Assembly: GCF_014652915.1 (NCBI RefSeq)
Contig: NZ_BMZS01000002.1
Span: 230,590-294,589 of the forward strand
Length of the DNA: 64,000 bases
Direction of reading: 5' to 3'
DNA from: Thalassobaculum fulvum
Lineage (GTDB): Bacteria > Pseudomonadota > Alphaproteobacteria > Thalassobaculales > Thalassobaculaceae
Made by a program: the position numbers and the translations under genes
Notes under the pieces: generated by a model
What the model was told of the DNA's origin: nothing
Databases searched by the model: none
What the model saw: the letters and a program-made list of their open reading frames with translations, nothing else
Shown: piece after piece, positions 55,769-64,000 of the stretch
How the letters are laid out: every line of letters starts with the position of its first letter
Position numbering within the stretch: the first letter of the stretch is position 1

Positions 55769-58700
55769 ATGGGCCTGTCTCTTACCCGACTGCTGGCACG
55801 GGGTAGCGTCGCCGTTTGTATTGCCGCTCTCTTGTCGACCGGCATCGCCGTCCCGGCCGTCGCCGAGACCGGTGTCACCGACTGCGACACGTACGCCTCG
55901 GATCCGGACGATCCGCACCGCAAGGCGCCCGGGGTTCCGATCACGAAGGTCGGCCTGGGCGCGGTCCTGTCCTGTGGCATCGCCGCCGGCATCCATTCCG
56001 ACGAGCCGCGGCTCCGCTATCTGCTGGGCCGCAGCAACGCCGCCGTCGGCGCGGCCGCCGAAGCGATCAAGCAGTTCAAGATGGCGGCCGACGCCGGCTA
56101 CCCGATGGCGCAGTTCCGCATCGGCCTGGCCCACCAGAAGGGCGTCGGCTTCGCCGTCGACCCTGCCGCCGCCCGGCAGTGGCACCGCAAGGCGGCCGAT
56201 GGCGGCGTCCCGATCGCCCAGTTCCTGCTCGCCCGGATGTTCGAGCGGGGCGAGGGCGGCCCGGCCAGCACGGACCAGGCGCTGCACTACTACCGGCTGG
56301 CCGCCAAAGGCGGGATCGAGGAGGCCGAGGCGAAGGTCGCCGAACTCGGAACGGTCAAGGCCCCCCCGCCGGCCACCACGGCGCCGGCAACCACCCCGCC
56401 GGCGCAACCGTCAGCGCCGAAAGACATGGTGCTGGCGATCCAGACCATGCTCGGAACGCTCGGCTACGACGCCGGCACTCCCGACGGGCTGATGGGGCGG
56501 CGGACCCGGTCGGCGATCAGCCAGTTCCAGCGCGACCGCGGCCTGACCGTCGACGGCATTCCCGACGCCGAGCTGCAGGAAAAGCTGACCGCCGCCGTCG
56601 ACGCGATGGCCGCGGCCAGGCCGAAACGGATTGCCGAGCCCGCCCCGCCGGCGCTGGCGAACTTCCGCCGCACCGGGAATGCGGCGATCTCCGGCCACAA
56701 CGACCGCCACCTGACCGGCGTATCGCCCGAGGATTGCGCCAAGGCGTGCGTCGCCGAGACCGCGTTCGCGTGTCGGTCCTTCGACTACTACAAGGGCCAG
56801 AACCGCTGCGACCTGAGCGCCCGCTCGGCCGACCAGGTCGGCGGACTGGCCACGGGCGGCAGCTACGACGCCTACGACCACTATGCCCGCCCGGCACCGG
56901 CGATTGCGGCGGCACCCTCCCCTGCCGCACCCTCCCCTGCCGCACCGCCGCCGGCGGCGCCGATACCGGCGCCACCGCGGCCCGTCGCGGCACCCGCGCC
57001 GCCGGCGCCGCTGATCGTCGCCACCAGCCCCGGCTTCGTGCCGGACGAGGGGGTCGAAGTCCGGTTCGAGAACCTGCCCGCCAAGGGACAGGACTGGCTG
57101 GCAATCGCCGGCAAGGGCCAGACGCCGCAGCAGTATTTCGACCTGGTGATGCTCGCCGGCCGCCCGACCAGCGGCACCCACCGCTTCAAGCCGCTGCCGC
57201 CCGGCGACTACGAGGTCCGGCTCTACACCGACTGGCCGGCCGGCGGCTACGCCATCGTCGCCTCGGTGCCGGTGTCGGTCGTGGCACCCACCCCGCTGCC
57301 TGCCGCACCGCCGCCGGCCGCACCGCCGCCTGCCGCTCCGCCGCCTGCCGCTCCCCTGCCGGCCGCACCACTGCCTGCCGCTCCCCTGGCGGCGGCACCG
57401 GTCCCGCCGGCCGCCGTTACCGCCACCGTCGCCGGCGCGTGGACGGCCGAGGGTCCGGCCACGACCCTGAACCTCGATCAGGTGATGGACCTCGTCGAGG
57501 GCACCCTGGGCAATCCGGACGGCCGGTTCGAGGGCAGCTTCAGCGACGGCCAGCTGACCGGCCTGTGGGCAATACCGGACGGTACCGCCGGCGCGGCCTG
57601 CCAGGGCAGCCGGCTCGGCGCCACCCGCTGGGGCAAACTCGAGGCCGTGCTGTCGGCCGACGGCAATGTGCTCGACGGCCGCTGGGGAAGCTGCGACACC
57701 CCGCCGACTCGGCCGTTCAACGCCCGCCGGCGCGACGCACCGGCCAGGAGTTCCTCGGCGCCGGCGCGCGTGCCAACTCCCGCCCCGACCGCGGCCCCGG
57801 TTCCGGCACCGGAGCCCGCGGCAGCCGCCGTCCCGGAACCGTCTCCCGTCGTGTCCGGCATCCTCGACTGCGAGGCCCGCGACCTGAGCCAGGACGGGCT
57901 GTCATGCAAGAAGCTCAAGTCAGAGCAGATCTTCGCGGCGGGCCGGGACGGCCAGCACCGGATCGCCTGCGCTGCCGGGAAGTTCGCCGGGCTGTTGCCC
58001 GGCGGGCGGCTGCGTACCTGCGAACTCGCGGCGCCGACCACCCTGGTGCCGGAGGACATGGACGGCGCGACCGTCAGCTGCCCCGGCGGGATCGTGCAGT
58101 TCGACGAGCACGGCCTCGATCGGTGCGAGGGTCGGGACGACCCGGTGGTGTTCGCCGGCAACGGGCGCAGCTATGCCTGCGGCTACACCATCCTGTATCG
58201 CCAGCAGGACAAGGCCAGCGGCACCTGGCAGGTGAGCCTGATCGAGTGCAATGCCAACAGCGGCGGCGCGGTCGCCATGGCCAGCCCGCTCGGCGAGCTG
58301 CGATGCGGCAGCGCCTCGTTGCACGCCGACCTCGCGCCGCGCGGCTGTTCCCGGGCGGCCGCCGTCGCCTTCACCTGGGCCTACGACGGCGAGGCCTATG
58401 ACTGTCCGCAGGGCAGCGCGTTCTCGTTCCTGCCCGACGGCAGCCTCAAGTCGATGCCCGACGGCTGCACCACCGACAATGCCGCCTTCAAGGCCCGGCT
58501 GGCCCAGGGCGGTTTGCCGGAGCCGGCGTGCAACATCTGGGCGCCGAACCGCTATGCCAAGGACGGCCCGCCCGGCCGACCGACCGTCATCAGCGCGCGA
58601 TGCGAGGAGAAGGACATCGTCGACGAGCTCGTCCTGCGCCCGGGCCGGCCCGCCAGGGTGCTGTGCGAGAGCGGCTACAGGATGCGCGGCGACGGCACGG

Positions 58701-59188
58701 TGACCGACTGCACCCTGGCAGCCCCTGCGCGGATCCCGGTGCCCGACGCCGGCGGAACCCCGGCGAGCTGCCGGGACCGGCTGCAGATGACGGCCGACGG
58801 CACCGTGATGCGCTGCACCCTGGCCGAACCCTCGGCCGTCCAGGTGACGCTGCCGGGCGGCGGCGGCGGCGTGTGCGCCGGCGGCGAGCTGCTGCTGTTC
58901 CCGGACGGCACGCTGCGGCAGTGCGAGACCCTGGCCCAGCCCGTAGATGTGCAGACGGCGAGGGCACGGCTCACCTGCGGCAGCCTCAGCTACGGGACCC
59001 GCAACGGCGTGCCGAATCTGAGCCGGTGCGGTCTGGCCGCCAAGGGCGACGCCCGCGACGGCGACGGCAACCGGGTGTCCTGCGATCCGGCCGGCGGCAG
59101 CGCGACGGTCGCGCTCACCGGCGACGGCGGCATCGACGTCAAGCGTCACGCCAAGGGCGGCGACGGTCTTTGCAAGCCCGGTTCCTGA
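55769..59188 (+). CDS. Giant exported multidomain protein (Sel1, PG-binding, PAN, Cys-pair repeats)
   Basis: 1139 residues. Signal peptide to about 32 (VPAVAETG). Sel1-like repeats at about 75-195 (AADAGYPMAQFRIGLAHQKG), PG_binding_1 at about 212-275 (TPDGLMGRRTRSAISQFQRD), PAN/Apple-like at about 290-370 with four Cys. Pro/Ala-rich linkers (about 374-415 and 508-548) flank a beta domain. The C-terminal 410 residues contain Cys pairs repeated every 35 residues (Cys966/981, 1001/1016, 1036/1052). Probably periplasmic or wall-associated. Function unknown. Confidence 0.8.
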   Translation: MGLSLTRLLARGSVAVCIAALLSTGIAVPAVAETGVTDCDTYASDPDDPHRKAPGVPITKVGLGAVLSCGIAAGIHSDEPRLRYLLGRSNAAVGAAAEAIKQFKMAADAGYPMAQFRIGLAHQKGVGFAVDPAAARQWHRKAADGGVPIAQFLLARMFERGEGGPASTDQALHYYRLAAKGGIEEAEAKVAELGTVKAPPPATTAPATTPPAQPSAPKDMVLAIQTMLGTLGYDAGTPDGLMGRRTRSAISQFQRDRGLTVDGIPDAELQEKLTAAVDAMAAARPKRIAEPAPPALANFRRTGNAAISGHNDRHLTGVSPEDCAKACVAETAFACRSFDYYKGQNRCDLSARSADQVGGLATGGSYDAYDHYARPAPAIAAAPSPAAPSPAAPPPAAPIPAPPRPVAAPAPPAPLIVATSPGFVPDEGVEVRFENLPAKGQDWLAIAGKGQTPQQYFDLVMLAGRPTSGTHRFKPLPPGDYEVRLYTDWPAGGYAIVASVPVSVVAPTPLPAAPPPAAPPPAAPPPAAPLPAAPLPAAPLAAAPVPPAAVTATVAGAWTAEGPATTLNLDQVMDLVEGTLGNPDGRFEGSFSDGQLTGLWAIPDGTAGAACQGSRLGATRWGKLEAVLSADGNVLDGRWGSCDTPPTRPFNARRRDAPARSSSAPARVPTPAPTAAPVPAPEPAAAAVPEPSPVVSGILDCEARDLSQDGLSCKKLKSEQIFAAGRDGQHRIACAAGKFAGLLPGGRLRTCELAAPTTLVPEDMDGATVSCPGGIVQFDEHGLDRCEGRDDPVVFAGNGRSYACGYTILYRQQDKASGTWQVSLIECNANSGGAVAMASPLGELRCGSASLHADLAPRGCSRAAAVAFTWAYDGEAYDCPQGSAFSFLPDGSLKSMPDGCTTDNAAFKARLAQGGLPEPACNIWAPNRYAKDGPPGRPTVISARCEEKDIVDELVLRPGRPARVLCESGYRMRGDGTVTDCTLAAPARIPVPDAGGTPASCRDRLQMTADGTVMRCTLAEPSAVQVTLPGGGGGVCAGGELLLFPDGTLRQCETLAQPVDVQTARARLTCGSLSYGTRNGVPNLSRCGLAAKGDARDGDGNRVSCDPAGGSATVALTGDGGIDVKRHAKGGDGLCKPGS

Positions 59189-59207
59189 CGCCGGGAGGGG
59201 CGGCACC

Positions 59208-62200
59208 ATGAGGCGCGCGATATCGATCCTGGCCGTCGCGCTCGGCCTGCTGCCGGCGCTGGTGTCCGCCTTCGCCACCGCCGAGCCGGCACTCAGGCTC
59301 GACCGCGACCAGTTGCGGAGCCGGCTGGAGGACCAAGTCTACGACGAGATCGCCGGCGGCCTCGGGATGATCGAGACCAGGGCCAACGCGATCACCGCGC
59401 AATGGAAGTCGGACGCCAGGTACCTGGCGCTGTCGGCGGCGATTTCCGGCAACGAGAAGGCGCGCGCCACGTTCAAGGCGGTCTACAAGGACACCGGGGA
59501 CACCAGGAGGGCGTTCTGGGCCGCGGTCGAGGCGGCCGGGGACGATTCGCCTTACCGGGCGCTGGTCAGGGACTTCGTCAACGGGGAGAGCCTGGCGGTC
59601 TACCGGGACCTGAAGGCGGTCTACGACCGCGGCGCCGGCCAGCTCGCCGAGCTGACCGAGAAAACCCGCGGGCTGGAGGCGATCACCGAGCGGGAATCCT
59701 ACGTCAAGAAGGTCAAGGAATACGGGCTGAAGGGCCAGTGGCTCGACCGTTTCGAGGCGACCGAGGACCGCCTGCGCGGCATCCACGACTACCTCAAGAA
59801 GCCGGTCGGCACCGCCCTCGAGGTCGCCGGCACCATCCACAAGGGCCTGACCGGCACCGAGCTGGGCGACCGCGAAAGGGCGCTGTTCTCGCTGCTCGGC
59901 ACCGCGGCCGGCAGCCTGCCGATCCTGGGCGATTTCGTTCAGGCCTATGCCGAGATGGCGAACGAGCTGCTGGCCGCGACGCTGCGCCTGCGGGTGGTGT
60001 TCTCGAAGTGGGACATGGGCTGCGTCGGCGCCTGGGCCCACGGCGTCACCAACAAGGCCAACCCGAAGAACGCCGCCTTCGGCTTCGGCGGCACCGCCTG
60101 CCCGTCCGGCACCATCAAGGAGCTGTATGTCGACTTCGAGAACGACGCCGTCCTGTATTTCTGGAACGGCACCGGGTGGGACAGGGCGCCGGCCGGCGTC
60201 GGCGGCGCCCCGGCGATCGACGACATCCTGGCGTTCCTGCGGCGCGTGAAGCTGTACCGCGACGCCACCGTCGTCGACGTACCGGCGGCGTTCAGGTTCT
60301 ATGGACTGCCGGGCGGCTTCGCCGCGGCCCGGGGCCAGGCCGCCGAGACGTTCCGCGAGACCTTGCGGATCTGGGATCGCATCAAGGGGATCATGGTCTC
60401 GCTGGGGATGGCCCGGGCGCAGGCTGCCGCGATCCTGGAGCGCCGGACCGGCCGGCCGGGTTTCGACGCCGAGCTGAGGGGACGCCTGTCCACCGACCCC
60501 GACCTGCTGATCCATGACCACCTGGTCTCCCGCCTCGGCGACGGCGGCTCGGCCCGGCGCGACGACGAGACCCTCGAGGCCCTGAAGACGGTGCGCCCGA
60601 AGGCGGTGCTCGGCCGGTTCGAGCTGCCGGATGGCGTCGATCTCGGCGACGCCAGCCCGACCCTGGAGATCGCCGCCCCCCCGGAGGTCCTGGTGGCGTC
60701 GCAGACCGTCTCGGCCGCCGACGGCCAGTACGAGATCGTCCTGGTCGGCAGCCCCGACGCCCGCGTCGAGTACACGGTCGCCGTCGGCCCGTTCCGGTCT
60801 CAGACCCTGGCGGTCGACGACTGGTCGCACATCATCACCAAGCATCAGGCCCGGATCGAAGCCGGCCTGACCATCGCGTTCGAGGCGTTGGACCCGCAAC
60901 CGGTCGGGACGCCGATCACGATCAGGGGCCGGATCGAGGCCCCCGCCGGCGCCGACGTCGGGCCCTACGCACTGTCCTGGTCGATCGACGACGCCCCGGC
61001 CGGCCGGCAGACGGTGGACGCGAACCGGTTCGAGATCCCGCTGACGTTCGACCGCAGCAAGGTCTACATGCTCGACGTCACCGCCACCGGCCAGCGGGGC
61101 ATCGCCGGATCCGAGCGGCTGCGGGTGATCGTCCCCTTCAGGGTCGACGTCGAGCTGGCCGACAGCGCCGACGAGCAGGGCCGCCTGCTGGCGGTCGCAT
61201 CGATCACCGGCGGCGACGGCGCCTATACGGTCCGGTGGACCACCGACACCGGCATCGACGTCACCCGCGAGGTCGGGCGCGACCGGTTCTTCGAGCGCCT
61301 GAACGTCGGCTCCGGCAGGAAGCTGCAGTGGCTGCAGCTCGACGTGTTCGACAAGGCGACCCGGATCGAGGTGCCGACCCGCATCGGCATCGACGACCGG
61401 ACGCCGATGGCCCTGGCCCTGACCGCCGTGCCCGGCACCGTGAAGCCGGGCGGCAGCGCCACCGTCGAGGTCGCGATCACCGCCGGCAGCCCGCCCTTCG
61501 CCCTGACCCTCAGATCCGGGGGCCAGACGGTATCCGAGCAGACCGTCCAGGAGCAGCGCGCCCGGTTCCCGCTGACCTTCGAGCAGCCGGGCCTCTACGA
61601 CCTCGCCGTCGTCGCCCGCGACAAGGGCGGCGTCACCGTCGAGGAGCAGGTGCGGATCACCGTGCAGGCCGCGCCGAAACCGGGTCGTACCGCCAGCGAC
61701 GAGGTCGGGTCGCAGCGCGAGCGGGCGCCGCGCATCGACATCTCGGGCGCCACGGTGTTCCGCATGCAGCAGACCGGCGACGTCGTGGCCAACCTGTTCG
61801 GCGCCTACCACATCACCTGCAAGAAGATCCTGCCGGACGGGCGCTGCCAGATCGACGAGGAGAAGCGCACGCCGTTCACCGGCTGGCTGAAGAGCAAGGC
61901 CGGCGACCTGAGCGCAACCTACTACGACCACGGCAAGCGCGTTCGATCGGTGACGGTCCGGCGCGACGGCTCGGTCGAGGGCCTGACCGAATACGGTGAC
62001 AGCGACCGGGACGCCGAGAACCCCGACGCCGGCAAGGTCCGCAAATCTTACTATGCCGGCGGCGGCCTTCAGGAGGAGCGCCGCTACCTGCATCTCGGCC
62101 CTGGGCAGAACTTCGTCGAGACCTGGCGGTATCGCGAGAGCGGCAGCCTGTACATGCACCGCTTCGAACCCTCGGTGCATGTCGGCGAGGAGGGCGTGAA

Positions 62201-62597
62201 GCTCGAATGGCTCGGCGTCGACGGCACCGCGATGGCCGCCGACGGCTATCCGCTGGCGCTATCGCCCGACGGCTGCTTCGCGAAGGCGACGAACGGCGAG
62301 CGCCTGGATTCCAGTGTCGAGCTGTACCGGTGCGGAACCGGCGACAACCGCGCCTGCGTGTGCGAGCCGTCCGAGAAGACCCGTGGCGTCACCTGCGACA
62401 AGGCCACCACGCTCCGGGTCTTCAACGGCGTGATGCAGCGCCTGAACAAGACGACCAAGCTGCCGATCCGCGAGAGCTACTTCGCCGGCGGAGTGCACTG
62501 CGGCGACCGCGTCTACAACCCGAGCAGCGGCGCCCTGCTGCGCGAGACCCCGTCGGCCGAGATCGAGAAGGCGCTGAAGCAGCGGGCGTCCCGCTAG
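59208..62597 (+). CDS. Giant exported protein with Ig-like domains
   Basis: 1129 residues, with a signal peptide to about residue 24. An alpha-helical region (30-260) precedes a mixed part (270-480); residues 490-830 read as successive Ig-like beta-sandwiches, e.g. YEIVLVGSPDARVEYTVAVG and VKPGGSATVEVAITAGSPPF. A C-terminal section (850-1129) has MORN-like strands (YYAGGGLQEERRYLHL, YYDHGKRVRSVTVRRDGSVE) and Cys residues. It starts 19 nt after the other giant gene, so one operon. No family recognised for the whole. Confidence 0.75.
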   Translation: MRRAISILAVALGLLPALVSAFATAEPALRLDRDQLRSRLEDQVYDEIAGGLGMIETRANAITAQWKSDARYLALSAAISGNEKARATFKAVYKDTGDTRRAFWAAVEAAGDDSPYRALVRDFVNGESLAVYRDLKAVYDRGAGQLAELTEKTRGLEAITERESYVKKVKEYGLKGQWLDRFEATEDRLRGIHDYLKKPVGTALEVAGTIHKGLTGTELGDRERALFSLLGTAAGSLPILGDFVQAYAEMANELLAATLRLRVVFSKWDMGCVGAWAHGVTNKANPKNAAFGFGGTACPSGTIKELYVDFENDAVLYFWNGTGWDRAPAGVGGAPAIDDILAFLRRVKLYRDATVVDVPAAFRFYGLPGGFAAARGQAAETFRETLRIWDRIKGIMVSLGMARAQAAAILERRTGRPGFDAELRGRLSTDPDLLIHDHLVSRLGDGGSARRDDETLEALKTVRPKAVLGRFELPDGVDLGDASPTLEIAAPPEVLVASQTVSAADGQYEIVLVGSPDARVEYTVAVGPFRSQTLAVDDWSHIITKHQARIEAGLTIAFEALDPQPVGTPITIRGRIEAPAGADVGPYALSWSIDDAPAGRQTVDANRFEIPLTFDRSKVYMLDVTATGQRGIAGSERLRVIVPFRVDVELADSADEQGRLLAVASITGGDGAYTVRWTTDTGIDVTREVGRDRFFERLNVGSGRKLQWLQLDVFDKATRIEVPTRIGIDDRTPMALALTAVPGTVKPGGSATVEVAITAGSPPFALTLRSGGQTVSEQTVQEQRARFPLTFEQPGLYDLAVVARDKGGVTVEEQVRITVQAAPKPGRTASDEVGSQRERAPRIDISGATVFRMQQTGDVVANLFGAYHITCKKILPDGRCQIDEEKRTPFTGWLKSKAGDLSATYYDHGKRVRSVTVRRDGSVEGLTEYGDSDRDAENPDAGKVRKSYYAGGGLQEERRYLHLGPGQNFVETWRYRESGSLYMHRFEPSVHVGEEGVKLEWLGVDGTAMAADGYPLALSPDGCFAKATNGERLDSSVELYRCGTGDNRACVCEPSEKTRGVTCDKATTLRVFNGVMQRLNKTTKLPIRESYFAGGVHCGDRVYNPSSGALLRETPSAEIEKALKQRASR

Positions 62598-62609
62598 AGC
62601 GACCGAGGT

Positions 62610-63653
62610 TCACGCCCCGCCGTCCAGCCCCAGCCGGTAGATCCGGTCGGCGGTTCCCAGGAACAGCGCCCGCCGGTCGTCGGCCGAATACCCCGCCGCC
62701 AGCCGCTTGAAGGCGTTCCACAGCACCCCGTAGCCGCAGCTGCCCTTGTCGACCGGGAAGTTGCTTTCGAACATCGCGCGCTCCGGGCCGAACAGCTCGA
62801 TCGCGGTCTCGACATAGGGTTTCCAGGCGGCGGCCACGGTCTCGGAGTCCGGTGCCCGCTCGCCCTCGTGCAGGTCGAAGCCGAACAGCCGCATGCCGAG
62901 CCCGCCGAGCTTGACCGCCACGTTGGACCGCCGCGCCACCTCGCCGAGGGCCGTACGCCAGGCCGCGAACACCTCGTCGCGCCGTCCGGCATAGGGGCCG
63001 ATCCCGATCGCCCCGCCGACATGGTTCAGCACGATCGCGGTGTCCGGAAACGCATCGGCCAGGTCGGCGCAGTCGGCGAGCTGGGTGTGGTACATCCAGG
63101 CGTCGAACGACAGGCCGAGCGGCGCCAGATGCGCGAAGCCGGCGCGGAAGGCCGCGCCCGCCAGAAGGCCCGGCGGGACGTTCAGCATCGAGCCGTGGGC
63201 CGTCGGGTCCGGATGATGGACGCTGCTGCAGCGCAGCCCCTTCAGCCGGCCGTGCCCGAGGTCGATCGCCCGCTCCAGCGCCGGCCGCACCCGGTCGCCG
63301 GCCGTCAGGTCCATGGTACCGACCACGCCCCGGCAGAGCGCCGTCGGCCGGCCCTCCGCCTTGGCCCGGTCGCCGACCGCGGCGGCGTACTCCACCTCGC
63401 CCAGCGGTCCCTCGACCGGGTCGCCGCCGTCGCGGTACCAGGCGTGGCATTCCTCGTAGACGGTGGCGACGATCCGGTGGCCGGAGCCGGCGATGTCGGC
63501 CAGCAGGTCCTCGGCGACGTAGCGCGAGTCGGGCCGGTGCCAGAGGTGGTGGTGCGGGTCGACGATCGGCAGGGCCGGCTCGAGCGGCTCCTCGACCCGG
63601 CTCGCGACCCAGTCCGGGCGCACGGGGATGTGGCGGCTGACCGTCAGGCTCAT
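62610..63653 (-). CDS. Amidohydrolase family protein (2-pyrone-4,6-dicarboxylate hydrolase-like)
   Basis: 347-residue TIM barrel. The first metal motif is IVDPHHHLWHRPDSRY; then VLNHVGGAIGIGPYAG and a final ESNFPVDKGSCGYGVLW with the catalytic Asp. These match amidohydrolase_2 (COG3618), whose members hydrolyse lactones. Substrate unknown. Convergent with the giant gene. Confidence 0.88.
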   Translation of the reverse strand: MSLTVSRHIPVRPDWVASRVEEPLEPALPIVDPHHHLWHRPDSRYVAEDLLADIAGSGHRIVATVYEECHAWYRDGGDPVEGPLGEVEYAAAVGDRAKAEGRPTALCRGVVGTMDLTAGDRVRPALERAIDLGHGRLKGLRCSSVHHPDPTAHGSMLNVPPGLLAGAAFRAGFAHLAPLGLSFDAWMYHTQLADCADLADAFPDTAIVLNHVGGAIGIGPYAGRRDEVFAAWRTALGEVARRSNVAVKLGGLGMRLFGFDLHEGERAPDSETVAAAWKPYVETAIELFGPERAMFESNFPVDKGSCGYGVLWNAFKRLAAGYSADDRRALFLGTADRIYRLGLDGGA

Positions 63654-63718
63654 TCGGCTCCTCCCTCTCGGAAGGACAGAGTCGGCGGTGCGCTTCGGTC
63701 TGGCAACCGTATCAGAAG

Positions 63719-63784
63719 TTTCGGTGACAGTAAGTTTCGGTGACAGTGCACTTTATTGGTTTCGGTGACAGTGCACTTTATTGG
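63719..63784. repeat. Direct repeats of a 25-bp unit (array arm 1)
   Basis: Two identical, head-to-tail 25-bp copies at 63735-63759 and 63760-63784, each starting tttcggtgacagtgcact and ending ttattgg, preceded by a truncated copy (tttcggtgacagt, 63719-63731). Each contains the palindrome AGTGCACT. Confidence 0.85.
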
Positions 63785-63806
63785 AGGGGCGCGACTGACC
63801 GGCGAA

Positions 63807-63898
63807 CGCGCTTAGATAAGTGCACTGTCACCGAGATACGCGCTTAGATAAGCGCACTGTCACCGAGATACCACTGTCACCGAGATACCACTGAGATA
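63807..63898. repeat. Inverted, progressively truncated repeats (array arm 2)
   Basis: Two 32-bp copies (63807-63838 and 63839-63870; one mismatch) with core agtgcactgtcaccgagata, then a 17-bp copy (ccactgtcaccgagata, 63871-63887) and an 11-bp copy (ccactgagata, 63888-63898). The core cactgtcaccga is the reverse complement of the tcggtgacagtg of arm 1. Between the arms are 22 non-repeated bases. Confidence 0.85.
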
Positions 63899-63935
63899 CC
63901 GGTAGGGAAGAGAGGCGACGCGATCCCCTCCTCCG

Positions 63936-63985
63936 TCGTCATGCCGGACCGGAGGGCCGGCGGCGCGACGGAGCCGGAACCCACC
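63936..63985. repeat. Palindromic intergenic element, copy 8 (right half only)
   Basis: gtcgtcatgccggacc ... gagccggaacccacc matches the right half of copies 4, 5 and 7. No left half precedes it; the truncated repeat array is there instead. Confidence 0.65.
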
Positions 63986-64000
63986 GGCCGCTGCGGAGTC

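Noticed and set aside
59139-62180. Minus-strand open frame of 1013 codons
   Set aside because: Antisense to the second giant exported protein, with composition (Gly, Asp, Arg, Leu repeats) typical of a shadow frame. The plus-strand protein has a signal peptide and domain structure.
63719-63898. CRISPR array
   Set aside because: Copies are contiguous without unique spacers, orientation changes between the arms, unit length varies and there are no cas genes.

Overview
This window looks like chromosome of a GC-rich alphaproteobacterium, probably of the Rhodospirillales type. The evidence is the very high third-position GC, the ccmABCDE order, an alphaproteobacterial-type aconitase, DUF2007, DUF2061 and DUF3303 proteins, and abundant palindromic intergenic elements. 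The genus cannot be named from sequence alone. There are no rRNA genes, intact insertion sequences, CRISPR arrays or prophage genes. One tRNA (Pro, CGG) is present.

Layout. 1-2675: cytochrome c maturation operon ccmABCDE on the minus strand, cut by the window start inside ccmE. 3036-5668: a crotonase-family protein lacking both catalytic Glu residues, a small membrane protein and an amidase. 5810-14343: a seven-gene minus-strand operon that joins two acyl-CoA-forming ligases to a complete Liv-type ABC importer, probably for uptake and CoA activation of an aromatic or other organic acid. 14856-18721: hybrid PAS histidine kinase, OmpR-type regulator, PAS_5 protein and DUF3303 protein. 18986-25061: aconitase, a protein made of two tandem DUF2061 units, a DUF1223 protein, a GlxA-type regulator and a tautomerase. 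25227-29771: four-carbon acid sugar catabolism (OtnK, OtnI, DenD) with an NTF2-like protein and a second epimerase, but no OtnC decarboxylase. 29784-33844: VOC protein, a 49-codon ORF, redoxin, and LysR/DoxX/DODA-dioxygenase. 33988-35721: ThDP enzyme.

35913-36861 carries three tandem paralogous genes for proteins of 80-81 residues that share a conserved N-terminus; I do not recognise the family. 36952-39619: RraA-like protein, glycerate 2-kinase and an Fe-S protein, coupled by GTGA overlaps. 39752-40069: an AT-rich orphan membrane-protein gene. 40248-41921: formate-THF ligase. 42335-44300: cold-shock protein, a tailed IF-1 and a DEAD-box helicase. 44367-50675: S49 protease, NCS2 purine permease, methyltransferase, DUF2007, polyprenyl diphosphate synthase, DUF2061 and an Ldh-type oxidoreductase. 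50892-52253: tRNA-Pro next to a likely toxin/immunity-like pair of less GC-rich composition. 52332-55597: AEC transporter and a GMC oxidoreductase with its small partner. 55769-62597: two very large exported proteins of unknown function in one operon, one with a 35-residue Cys-pair repeat. 62610-63653: amidohydrolase. 63719-63898: an unusual two-armed array of short repeats in progressively truncated copies.

The strongest candidates for something undescribed are the triplicated small-protein family (35913-36861), the tRNA-linked toxin/immunity-like pair (51022-52253) and the exported giant pair (55769-62597).
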